From assembly GCF_002102395.1 (NCBI RefSeq), contig NZ_LQPZ01000013.1, positions 62,001 through 126,000 of the forward strand: a DNA stretch of 64,000 nucleotides, given 5' to 3'. Position 1 is the first letter of the stretch. Each line of letters opens with the position of its first letter. Both the position numbers and the translations under genes were made by a program. Below the pieces are notes generated by a model, which worked only from the letters and a program-made list of their open reading frames with translations, did no database searches and was not told the DNA's origin. Of this stretch, positions 1-7,362 are shown in pieces. Source of the stretch: Mycolicibacillus trivialis (GTDB lineage: Bacteria; Actinomycetota; Actinomycetes; Mycobacteriales; Mycobacteriaceae).

Positions 1-1307
1 AGGCGTTCCATCGCCGCGCGCGCCGCCTTGTCCTGCGCGGTGGCCGCCGCGATCGCATCCGAGCGGGCCTCCTCGCCGGTGACCCCCATGCGGCGGATCA
101 GCCACGGCAGGGTCAGCCCGTGCAGCACCAGCGTGCCCACCACCACCACGAACGTCAGGAACACCAGCTGCGGGCGGCCGGGGAACGACGAGCCGGCCAA
201 GGTGAGCGCCGGGACACCGAAGGCGGCGGCCAGCGAGACCACCCCGCGCATCCCGGCCCAGGCCAGCACCGCCACCTGCGCCGGGGTCGGCGCTGGCGCG
301 TGCCTGCGCAGCCGGCGTGGCGCGATCCGCGGCAGGTAGGCGAACCCGGCCACCCACACGATCCGTACCGCCAGCACGGTGCCGAACACCGCCGCCGACG
401 CGCCGAACAGCTCGACGAAGGTGTCACCGTGCAGGTCGCCGATGACCGTCGGCAACTGCAGCCCGATCAGCATGAACGCGAACGACTCCAGGATCAGCGT
501 CAGCGCCCGCCACACCGCCTGATCCTGTAAGCGGGTGGAGTAGTCGGCGCGGGTGAACCGCTGTCCCAGGATGAGTGCCGCGACCACCACCGCCAGCACA
601 CCCGACCCGTCGAGCATCTCGGCGACCAGGTAGATCAGGAAGGGCGCGACCAGCCCGATCGCGCTCTCGGCCAGGGCGTCGGAGAGCCGGGACCGGACCT
701 GCACCAGCAGTAGGCCCAGCACCGCTCCGGTGGCCACCCCGCCGACCGCGGCCAGCGCGAACGTGGCGAAGCCGCCGGCGACGGTGACGGTCGCGCCGAC
801 CGCCGCCCCCAGTGCCACCTTGTAGGCGGTCAACGCGGTGGCGTCGTTGAGCAGGCTCTCCCCGGACAGCAACGTCATGATCCGGCGGGGCAGCCCGAGT
901 CGGCGTCCCACCGCGGTCGCCGACACGGCATCCGGTGGCGCGACGATCGCGCCGAGGGTGAACGCCGCGGCAAGGGTGAGCTGCGGCACCACGTGGTAGG
1001 CGACCAGGCCGACGACCAGCGTGGTGGCCAGCGGCAACCCGACGGCCAGCAACGAGATCGGACGGATGTTGCGCCGCATGTTCAGGTACGAGCTCTCCAA
1101 ACCCGCCGACCACAGCAGTGGCGGCAGGATGACGAACAGCACCAGGTCCGAGCCCATCGTCACGTCCGGGATCGCCGGAATCACCCCGACGAGCAGGCCC
1201 ACTCCGACCAGGGTCAGCGGCGCGGAGATGTTGACGTGGCGGGCCACGGCAGCCACCAGAACGGCGGATCCGACCACCGCGAGCAGCAGAGCATCCACGT
1301 CGGCCAC
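1..1307 (-). CDS. Na+/H+ antiporter, CPA1 family (3' end outside window)
   Basis: This is an integral membrane cation:proton antiporter of the CPA1 (NhaP/YjcE-like) family, expected to exchange Na+ or K+ for H+ across the plasma membrane. The visible 435 codons begin VADVDALLLAVVGSAV and form many hydrophobic segments. The family signatures GAIVAPPDAVSATAV and GESLLNDATAL are present. A charged cytoplasmic stretch (EEARSDAIAAATAQDKAARA) lies near the window edge, and the C-terminus lies beyond base 1. The first GTG (1307) has a GGAGG only 1 nt away; a GTG three codons later (1298) sits 10 nt from it and may be the true start. It is divergent from the purT operon across 65 bp. The ion specificity is not readable from the sequence. 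Confidence 0.9.
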   Translation of the reverse strand, partial: MADVDALLLAVVGSAVLVAAVARHVNISAPLTLVGVGLLVGVIPAIPDVTMGSDLVLFVILPPLLWSAGLESSYLNMRRNIRPISLLAVGLPLATTLVVGLVAYHVVPQLTLAAAFTLGAIVAPPDAVSATAVGRRLGLPRRIMTLLSGESLLNDATALTAYKVALGAAVGATVTVAGGFATFALAAVGGVATGAVLGLLLVQVRSRLSDALAESAIGLVAPFLIYLVAEMLDGSGVLAVVVAALILGQRFTRADYSTRLQDQAVWRALTLILESFAFMLIGLQLPTVIGDLHGDTFVELFGASAAVFGTVLAVRIVWVAGFAYLPRIAPRRLRRHAPAPTPAQVAVLAWAGMRGVVSLAAAFGVPALTLAGSSFPGRPQLVFLTFVVVVGTLVLHGLTLPWLIRRMGVTGEEARSDAIAAATAQDKAARAAMER

Positions 1308-1372
1308 CCCTCCGTTCCTGTGCGCCTTTATCCTGAAGCAACAAGCTGGCCGAATCTGAAGGGGGTGGGTCC

Positions 1373-2515
1373 GTGACCGACACCGATCCCGTGTCGGCGC
1401 GGAGCCGTACCCGGGTGCTGCTGCTCGGTGCGGGCCAACTCGCCGCCGAGCAGGCCGTGGCCCTACAACGCCTCGGTGCGCAGGTGGTCGTCGCCGAACC
1501 GGCCGACGGGCCCGGGGTCGACGAGGTCGTGCCCCTGACCGACACCGACGCCCTCTCGGCTGCGATCTCCGCGCTGCGCCCGGACGTGGTGGTGGCCGCC
1601 ACCGAGACGGTGGCCGTGGAAGCGCTGCGGCTGGCCGGCCAATCCGGCGCCGTGCAGGTGGTGCCCTCGGCCCGCAGTGTGCGTCTCGCCGGCGACCGGG
1701 AGGAGCTGCGCCACCTGGTCGCCGAGGAGATCGGCGTGCCCACGGTCCCGTTCTGGTTCGCCGGCTCCCCGCAGGAACTCGCCGAGGTCACCGAGGAGGC
1801 CGGCTACCCGCTGGTGGTCAGCCCACTGGCGGCGGGCAAACCGGGGGACGGCCAGTCGGTGCTGGTGCGCCCCGACGACATCGAACCCGCCTGGCGCCGG
1901 GCCATCGCCGCCGACGGGCACAGTGGGCGGGTGCTCGCCGAGTCGGTGATCCAGACCGACTACGAGATCACCCAGCTCGTGGTGGTCACCGACGAGGCCG
2001 ACGTGCAGTTCTGCGCTCCGATCGGGCACCGGCCCACCGCCGACGGCCGAGGGGTCGAGTGCTGGCAGCCGCAACCGATGAGCACGATCGCGCTGGATGC
2101 GGTGCGTTCGGTGGCCGGACGCATCGTGCGCGCCCTCGGCGGGCGCGGCCTGTTCGCCATCGACCTCGCGGTCCGCGACGACGAGGTCTATTTCCGCGAC
2201 GCCAGTGTCTTTCCGCCCGAAGCCGGGCTGGTCACGCTGCGCACCCAGCGGCTCTCGCAGTTCGAACTGGCCGCCCGCGCCGTCCTCGGCCTGCCCGCCG
2301 ACACCGTGCTGATCTCCCCGGGCGCGGCCCGGCTGCTCTACACCGATGTCGCCGCGGTGCCCGCCGCCGCGCTGACCGAACCCGAAACCGACCTGCGGGT
2401 CTTCGGGCCGGGCTGCCCGTCGGGGGTGGCGCTGGCCACCGCCGGCGACGTCGACGTCGCGCTCGCGCGGGCCGGACAGGCAGCGGCGGCAATCACGGGG
2501 GTCACCCAGCCGTGA
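1373..2515 (+). CDS. purT: PurT-like ATP-grasp protein (formate-dependent GAR transformylase homologue)
   Basis: PurT uses formate and ATP to formylate glycinamide ribonucleotide in purine synthesis. This 380-residue protein aligns along the whole family (E. coli 392 residues): nucleotide-fold start LLLGAGQLAAEQ, DREELR motif, central ATP-grasp fold, and GLVTLRTQRLSQFELAARA near the C-terminus. Several normally invariant positions differ. The SSSGKGQ loop reads GKPGDGQ, the metal-binding SEVSPRPHDTG reads RDASVFPPEAG, and the segment with the GAR-phosphate Lys and Arg (family GKP...SRRLGVALA) reads GPGCPSGVALA. It may therefore have altered or lost PurT activity. The GTG start follows a GGGGGTGGG stretch. 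The stop overlaps the next start (GTGA), so the rhodanese fusion and metZ form one operon with it. Confidence 0.85.
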   Translation: MTDTDPVSARSRTRVLLLGAGQLAAEQAVALQRLGAQVVVAEPADGPGVDEVVPLTDTDALSAAISALRPDVVVAATETVAVEALRLAGQSGAVQVVPSARSVRLAGDREELRHLVAEEIGVPTVPFWFAGSPQELAEVTEEAGYPLVVSPLAAGKPGDGQSVLVRPDDIEPAWRRAIAADGHSGRVLAESVIQTDYEITQLVVVTDEADVQFCAPIGHRPTADGRGVECWQPQPMSTIALDAVRSVAGRIVRALGGRGLFAIDLAVRDDEVYFRDASVFPPEAGLVTLRTQRLSQFELAARAVLGLPADTVLISPGAARLLYTDVAAVPAAALTEPETDLRVFGPGCPSGVALATAGDVDVALARAGQAAAAITGVTQP

Positions 2516-3366
2516 GCGGGGAACGTGAGGGCGGCAGCACCCCGATCCCGGTGCTGGCCGCGATCGCCGTGGTTGTGCTCGTGCTGATCGGATTGGGCGT
2601 CTCGGCGTTGCTGCGCGACGACGGTGACGCCCAGGACGTGGTCCGTGCCGCGATCGGGCAGAACGACGCGCTGCAGCGCGAGGACTTCGCCGCGTTCCGC
2701 GACTTCACCTGCGCGGCGGAACAGGGCCGCGAGTCGGATTTCCTTGCCCAGCACCGCAAGACCCAGCAGGACCGTGGCGCGCGTTACGTCGGCAACGTCA
2801 CCGAGGTGCGGGTGGACGGGGACAGCGCCACCGCCACCGTCGTCTACTACTTCCAGGACGACCCGGACGACAAGATCACCGCTCCCACCAGCTTCGTTCG
2901 TGAGGACGGCAGGTGGAAGGCGTGTGCGGCCACTCTGGCCGGATATGCGACACTCACGCACGTGAGCTACGCCGGAGACATCACGCCGCGCGAATCGTGG
3001 CAGCTGCTCAACGACAACCCGGATGCGGTGCTGGTCGACGTGCGCACCGAAGCCGAGTGGCGGTTCGTCGGCGTGCCCGACCTCTCCGGCATCGGCAAGG
3101 ACGTGGTTTTCATCCAGTGGGTCGACTCGGCGGGCAACCCCAACCACGACTTCGCCCGCGAGCTGACCGAGAAGGTCTCCGGCGGCCCGGTGGTGTTCCT
3201 GTGCCGCTCGGGCAACCGGTCGATCCCGGCGGCCACGACCGCCACCGAGGCCGGCCTGACCCCGGCCTACAACATGCTGGACGGATTCGAGGGCGGGCCG
3301 GACGGTGAGGGTCACCGCGGCGCGACCGGATGGAAGGCCGACGGGCTGCCCTGGACCCAGTCGTGA
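2512..3366 (+). CDS. Membrane-anchored protein fused to a rhodanese domain
   Basis: The 284-residue reading frame has two parts. Residues 1-150 hold a short cytoplasmic start, one membrane segment (VLAAIAVVVLVLIGLGVSALL) and an alpha+beta extracellular domain resembling Mce-associated or DUF4878-type folds. Residues 151-284 form a single rhodanese domain with LLNDNPDAVLVDVRTEAEW and the active-site loop FLCRSGNRS (Cys231). In M. tuberculosis the syntenic Rv0390 is, as I recall, a free rhodanese of about 140 residues starting MSYAGD. The same VSYAGD codons occur here at GTG 2962, but there is no stop before them and no clear ribosome-binding site. Either the two domains are made as one protein, with the rhodanese outside the membrane, or translation also restarts at 2962. 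It overlaps purT and metZ by 4 bases at each end. Rhodaneses move sulfane sulfur, which fits a place beside metZ. Confidence 0.8.
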   Translation: MSGEREGGSTPIPVLAAIAVVVLVLIGLGVSALLRDDGDAQDVVRAAIGQNDALQREDFAAFRDFTCAAEQGRESDFLAQHRKTQQDRGARYVGNVTEVRVDGDSATATVVYYFQDDPDDKITAPTSFVREDGRWKACAATLAGYATLTHVSYAGDITPRESWQLLNDNPDAVLVDVRTEAEWRFVGVPDLSGIGKDVVFIQWVDSAGNPNHDFARELTEKVSGGPVVFLCRSGNRSIPAATTATEAGLTPAYNMLDGFEGGPDGEGHRGATGWKADGLPWTQS

Positions 3367-4595
3367 GCCAGGAACCGCCGCCCGCGTCGGTGCGCAGCCC
3401 CCGGCCGCTGCCCGACGGCGTCGGCCCCGCCACCATCGGGGTGCGCGGCGGGATCCTGCGCTCGCAGTTCGACGAGACCGCCGAGGCGCTGTTCCTCAGT
3501 TCCGGCTACGTCTACTCCTCGGCGGAGTCGGCCGAGGCGGCCTTCACCGGCGAGGTCGACCGCTACGTGTACTCCCGCTACGGCAACCCGACCATCTCGA
3601 TGTTCGAGGAGCGGTTGCGGCTGATCGAAGGCGCCGAGGCGGCGTTCGCCACCGCCAGCGGCATGGCCGCGGTCTTCACCGCGCTGGGCGCGCTGCTCGG
3701 CGCCGGTGACCGGCTGGTAGCCTCCCGCAGCCTGTTCGGCTCCTGCTACGTGGTGTGCGCCGAGATCCTGCCGCGCTGGGGAGTGGAGACGGTCTTCGTC
3801 GACGGCGACGACCTCGCCCAGTGGCAGCAGGCACTGTCGGTCCCCACCCAGGCGGTGTTCTTCGAAACCCCGTCCAACCCGATGCAGTCCCTGGTCGACA
3901 TCGCCGCGGTCACCGATTTGGCGCACGCAGCGGGGGCGAAAGTGGTGCTGGACAACGTTTTCGCCACCCCGCTGCTGCAGCGGTCGCTGTCGTTGGGGGT
4001 CGACGTGGTGGTGTACTCGGGCACCAAGCACATCGACGGGCAGGGCCGGGTGCTCGGTGGGGCCATCCTGGGCAGCGCCGACTACATCGACGGTCCGGTG
4101 AAGACACTGATGCGCCACACCGGCCCGGCGATAAGCGCGTTCAACGCCTGGCTGCTGCTCAAGGGGCTGGAGACGATGGCGGTGCGGGTGAACCACGCCA
4201 ACGCCGCCGCGTTGCGCATCGCGGAGTTCCTCGAAGCCCACGACCGGATCGCCTGGGTGCGCTACCCGATGTTGTCCTCCCATCCCCAGCACGCGCTGGC
4301 CCGCGCCCAGATGTCCGGCGGTGGCACGGTGATCACCTTCGCTCTCGACGCGGCCGCCGGCGCCGGCAAGCAGCGGGCTTTCGCGTTCCTCGACGCGCTG
4401 CGGCTGATCGACATCTCCAACAACCTCGGCGACGTCAAAACCCTGATCACCCACCCGGCGACGACGACGCACCGTGCGATGGGGCCGCAGGGGCGCGCGG
4501 CGATCGGGCTCGGCGACGAGGTGGTGCGCATCTCGGTGGGCCTGGAGGACGTCGACGACCTCGTCGCCGACCTCGACCAGGCGTTGGGCAGATAA
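3363..4595 (+). CDS. metZ: O-succinylhomoserine sulfhydrylase
   Basis: MetZ is a PLP enzyme of the Cys/Met metabolism family that makes homocysteine from O-succinyl (or O-acetyl) homoserine and sulfide. The 410-residue protein matches the mycobacterial family end to end: ATIGVRGGILRSQFDETAEA at the N-terminus, YVYSRYGNPT, the PLP lysine in VVVYSGTKHIDGQGRVLGG (Lys222), and ISNNLGDVKTLITHPATTTH near the C-terminus. The chosen GTG start overlaps the TGA of the preceding rhodanese gene, which indicates translational coupling; the rhodanese may help handle sulfur for the same pathway. An in-frame ATG lies 33 bases upstream but falls inside the rhodanese C-terminus and adds unconserved sequence. 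Confidence 0.95.
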   Translation: MSQEPPPASVRSPRPLPDGVGPATIGVRGGILRSQFDETAEALFLSSGYVYSSAESAEAAFTGEVDRYVYSRYGNPTISMFEERLRLIEGAEAAFATASGMAAVFTALGALLGAGDRLVASRSLFGSCYVVCAEILPRWGVETVFVDGDDLAQWQQALSVPTQAVFFETPSNPMQSLVDIAAVTDLAHAAGAKVVLDNVFATPLLQRSLSLGVDVVVYSGTKHIDGQGRVLGGAILGSADYIDGPVKTLMRHTGPAISAFNAWLLLKGLETMAVRVNHANAAALRIAEFLEAHDRIAWVRYPMLSSHPQHALARAQMSGGGTVITFALDAAAGAGKQRAFAFLDALRLIDISNNLGDVKTLITHPATTTHRAMGPQGRAAIGLGDEVVRISVGLEDVDDLVADLDQALGR

Positions 4596-4669
4596 CGATT
4601 CCCTCTCAACCCGGCGCGACACGCGCCGCCGGCGCGGGTGCGCCCGACCTCCACGACTACGGTGGCGAC

Positions 4670-5797
4670 GTGGACCGTCGTACTGCGCTGAAGCTGCCGC
4701 TGGCTCTGTCGGCCGGCGTTATGCTGGCCAGGATGCCCAGCGCGAGCGCGGCCCCGGGCCGCTGGTCGGCCCAGCAGGCCAACAACTGGTACCGCGGGCA
4801 GGGCTGGCTGATCGGGTCCAACTACCTGCCGGCCACCGCGATCAACCAGCTGGAGATGTTCCAGCCGAACACCTTCGATCTGCAACGCATCAACACCGAG
4901 CTGGGCTGGGCGCGGCTGTCCGGGTTCAACACCATGCGGGTGTTCCTGCACGACCAACTGTGGGCGGCCGACCGGCGCGGGTTCTCCAACCGGCTGTCCC
5001 AGTTCGTCGGGGTGGCGGCACGCAACCGGATCAAACCGATGTTCGTGTTCTTCGACTCCTGCTGGGACCCGCACCCCAAGGCGGGGCAGCAGCCGGCACC
5101 GCGGCGCGGCATCCACAACTCCGGCTGGGCGCAGAGCCCGGGCGCCGATCGCATCGACGACAAGGCCTACCGGCGGGTGCTGCAGGAGTACGTGACGTCG
5201 GTGATGACGCAGTTCCGCAACGACGACCGGGTGCTGGCGTGGGACGTGTGGAACGAGCCGGACAACATGGCCAAGCAGTACGCGTCGGTGGAGCGCTCCG
5301 ACAAACTCGACCGGGTGGCCGACCTGTTACCGCAGGTGTTCTCCTGGGCGCGGGCGGTCAACCCGCGGCAGCCGATCACCAGCGGGGTGTGGGACGGCTC
5401 GTGGGCCGACCCGTCCGGCCGTACCGAAATCCAGAACGTGCAGTTGACCAACTCCGACATCGTCACGTTCCACAGCTACGACAACCCGACCGGGTTCAAC
5501 AACCGCGTCGACGAACTGGCGCCGGAGGGCCGGCCGATCCTGTGCACGGAGTACATGGCCCGCCAGGAGGGCAGCACCGTGCAGGGCATTCTGCCGGTGG
5601 CCAAGCGTCGCAACGTCGGCGTCTACAACTGGGGCCTGGTCGCCGGTAAGAGCCAGACGTACTACCCGTGGGACTCCTGGGACAACCCGTACTCCGAGAT
5701 CCCCAGGATGTGGTTCCACGACCTGCTGCGCCCCGACGGCCGCCCGTACCAGAACGCCGAGATCCAGACGGTGCAGAAGCTCACCGGACGCGGTTAG
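4670..5797 (+). CDS. Secreted GH5-like glycoside hydrolase (cellulase family)
   Basis: This is a predicted exported hydrolase of 375 residues. The N-terminus (MDRRTALKLPLALSAG followed by a hydrophobic stretch to PSASA) is a signal peptide with a twin-arginine pair, so Tat export is plausible. The mature part is a TIM-barrel of the GH5 type: WDVWNEPDN carries the expected acid/base Glu (Glu196) and ILCTEYMAR the nucleophile Glu (about Glu294). The barrel is rich in Trp and Tyr, as usual for sugar binding. The substrate (cellulose, mannan or another beta-glycan) cannot be told. It starts 74 bases after metZ with its own GTG and ends just before a palindromic repeat that separates it from a convergent gene. 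Confidence 0.85.
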   Translation: MDRRTALKLPLALSAGVMLARMPSASAAPGRWSAQQANNWYRGQGWLIGSNYLPATAINQLEMFQPNTFDLQRINTELGWARLSGFNTMRVFLHDQLWAADRRGFSNRLSQFVGVAARNRIKPMFVFFDSCWDPHPKAGQQPAPRRGIHNSGWAQSPGADRIDDKAYRRVLQEYVTSVMTQFRNDDRVLAWDVWNEPDNMAKQYASVERSDKLDRVADLLPQVFSWARAVNPRQPITSGVWDGSWADPSGRTEIQNVQLTNSDIVTFHSYDNPTGFNNRVDELAPEGRPILCTEYMARQEGSTVQGILPVAKRRNVGVYNWGLVAGKSQTYYPWDSWDNPYSEIPRMWFHDLLRPDGRPYQNAEIQTVQKLTGRG

Positions 5798-5825
5798 CGT
5801 CGCACGCCCCTCCCCCGCAGGCCCT

Positions 5826-5881
5826 CGAGTGAAGAACGTTGGCGGGATTTGGCGCTGGAAACCGCCAAGGTTCTTCACTCG
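5826..5881. repeat. Intergenic palindrome family, copy A
   Basis: The arms at 5826-5845 and 5862-5881 are inverted and match at 19 of 20 positions, beginning CGAGTGAAG and ending CTTCACTCG, with a 16-base loop. Three other copies occur in this window, at about 37008, 40331 and 61270, sharing the outer CGAGTGAAG and inner GGCGG. It fills the gap between two convergent genes, so it may act as a two-way terminator. The shared primary sequence goes beyond what a terminator needs. Confidence 0.85.
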
Positions 5882-5914
5882 CGGGGGTGCACCGGGGGCT
5901 ACTCCGCGCGGGGC

Positions 5915-6772
5915 TCAGTCAGCCTGCTCGCGGACGCCCTGGGCGTCCTGGGCGCGCGTTTCGTAGGCCTTGCGGGCGCTGGTGTCGTAGTCGAGGAAGA
6001 TGCGGTCGAGCCCGAGCCGCTTGTTCATCCCGCGCCGGCCCCGCGGCCCCAGCAGCTGCGCCAGCGTGGCGGTGAACCGCAGCGGCGCCGGCACCGACGC
6101 CAGCGTCTTGGGCTTGTTGAGCAGCTTGACGATCGCCTTGGCGATGTCTTCGGGCTCGACGGGCTTGCTGGCGGCGGTAGTCGTGGTCCCCGAGATGAGG
6201 TCGGTGTTGGTGAACGGCGGCATCACCGCGCTGACCTGCACATTGTGCTCGGCGACCTCGTCGGCCAGCGCGACCGTCAAACCGATCACCGCCGCCTTGG
6301 TGGCGGTGTAGGTGACCTGGCCTGGCAGCGGGATGAGCCCGATCAGCGACGCGATGTTGATGACGTGTCCGCTGCGGCGTTGGATCATCTCGGGCAGCAC
6401 CAATTGGCAGCCGGTGAGCACGCCGTAGACGTTGACCTCGATCGAGGAGCGCATCGACTTCTGCGACTGGTCCAGGAAGGGGCCGACCGGCATCACCCCG
6501 GCGTTGTTGATCAGCACGTCGATGCGGCCGCCGCCGTCGGCGCGGGCCTTGTCCAGGAACAGCGCGAACGACTCACGGTCGGTGACATCGAGGGGATGCC
6601 CGGAGACCGGGCCCAGGGCACTGAGCGCGGCCACCGAGGACTCCAGCACGTCGATATCGCGGTCCCCGATGACCACCCGCGCGCCCTTACCGAGCAGGGT
6701 CTTTGCGGTGGCCAACCCGATGCCGCGGGCGGCACCGGTGATGACGATGGTCTTGCCGGCGATGTTGTCCAT
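5915..6772 (-). CDS. Short-chain dehydrogenase/reductase
   Basis: This NAD(P)-dependent oxidoreductase of the classical SDR family has 285 residues. The cofactor motif TGAARGIG sits near the N-terminus, the NNAG motif follows, and the catalytic Ser (INIASLIG) and YTATK (Tyr-x3-Lys) are in place. A basic C-terminal extension (RGRRGMNKRLGLDRIFLDYD) goes beyond the 250-residue core. The start at MDNIAGKTIVITG gives the normal short lead into the Rossmann fold; longer in-frame extensions upstream are unconserved and run into the lipoprotein gene region. It faces the GH5 gene across a palindromic repeat. The substrate is unknown; related mycobacterial SDRs act on lipids, steroids or short alcohols. 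Confidence 0.85.
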   Translation of the reverse strand: MDNIAGKTIVITGAARGIGLATAKTLLGKGARVVIGDRDIDVLESSVAALSALGPVSGHPLDVTDRESFALFLDKARADGGGRIDVLINNAGVMPVGPFLDQSQKSMRSSIEVNVYGVLTGCQLVLPEMIQRRSGHVINIASLIGLIPLPGQVTYTATKAAVIGLTVALADEVAEHNVQVSAVMPPFTNTDLISGTTTTAASKPVEPEDIAKAIVKLLNKPKTLASVPAPLRFTATLAQLLGPRGRRGMNKRLGLDRIFLDYDTSARKAYETRAQDAQGVREQAD

Positions 6773-6828
6773 GCCAGCGGACTTTACACCTGTCAAATGT
6801 GGCGTCGGCGACAGCGTCGGTGCGGGCG

Positions 6829-7362
6829 CTACAGACTCCAGACTCCCACGTCGACCGAGATGCCCGACGACGGGCTGTATTTGATCTTCGCCGGGCTCAC
6901 CCCGACCGGAAGCGCGAAGGAGACGCACCCGGTCGCCGACGCCTGCGGGGCGAGTACGAACTGGCCGTACAGGAAGTTCTTGCACTGGCTGACGGTGGCC
7001 AGCGCCGACGCGTAGTCCTGCTCGTCGGAGCCGACTACCGAGACGTCGTTGTTGGCGTCGCCGGTGATGGTCAGCGCGCCGATGTTCTTGACCGTCAACT
7101 CCACTGCGACGTAGTTCTTGTCGGCCTCCCCGCCGTAGGGCACCGAGGCGGGATTGATCACCTGCGAGATCGTGACCGCGATCCGGCTGTCGCCGATGCG
7201 GTCCAGTTCGAGGGTGTCGCCGAGATAGGCCGGCGGCCGTTGCGGCGGTGTCGGCAGGCTGGGGGAGAACACCGGCGGCCGGTCGTCGGTGCTGGCGATC
7301 TCACCGCAACCGGCGGTCAGCACCGCCACTGCCGACAACACCGCGACCACTGCCGGTTTCAT
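6829..7362 (-). CDS. Lipoprotein with DUF4352-like domain, coupled to mmpL
   Basis: The 177-residue product starts with a short signal peptide ending in a lipobox (AVLTAGC), so it should be lipid-anchored on the outer face of the plasma membrane. After a Pro-rich linker the domain YLGDTLELDRIGDSRIAVTI...NYVAVELTVKNIG looks like the immunoglobulin-like DUF4352 (telomeric repeat-binding factor 2-like) fold. Two further cysteines (SQCKNF, TGCVSF) could form a disulfide. Its ATG overlaps the TGA of mmpL (ATGA), so it is the third gene of an mmpS-mmpL operon and may be a periplasmic partner of that transporter. The function is otherwise unknown. Confidence 0.85.
   Translation of the reverse strand: MKPAVVAVLSAVAVLTAGCGEIASTDDRPPVFSPSLPTPPQRPPAYLGDTLELDRIGDSRIAVTISQVINPASVPYGGEADKNYVAVELTVKNIGALTITGDANNDVSVVGSDEQDYASALATVSQCKNFLYGQFVLAPQASATGCVSFALPVGVSPAKIKYSPSSGISVDVGVWSL

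Noticed and set aside
424..1791. A 455-codon minus-strand frame across the antiporter and purT
   Set aside because: It crosses two clearly coded genes in other frames and has no recognisable domain; Arg/Gly/Pro-rich composition marks it as a shadow.
2962..3366. A separate rhodanese gene starting at GTG 2962
   Set aside because: Possible, but there is no stop between it and the upstream domain and no ribosome-binding site, so one fused CDS was reported with the internal start noted.
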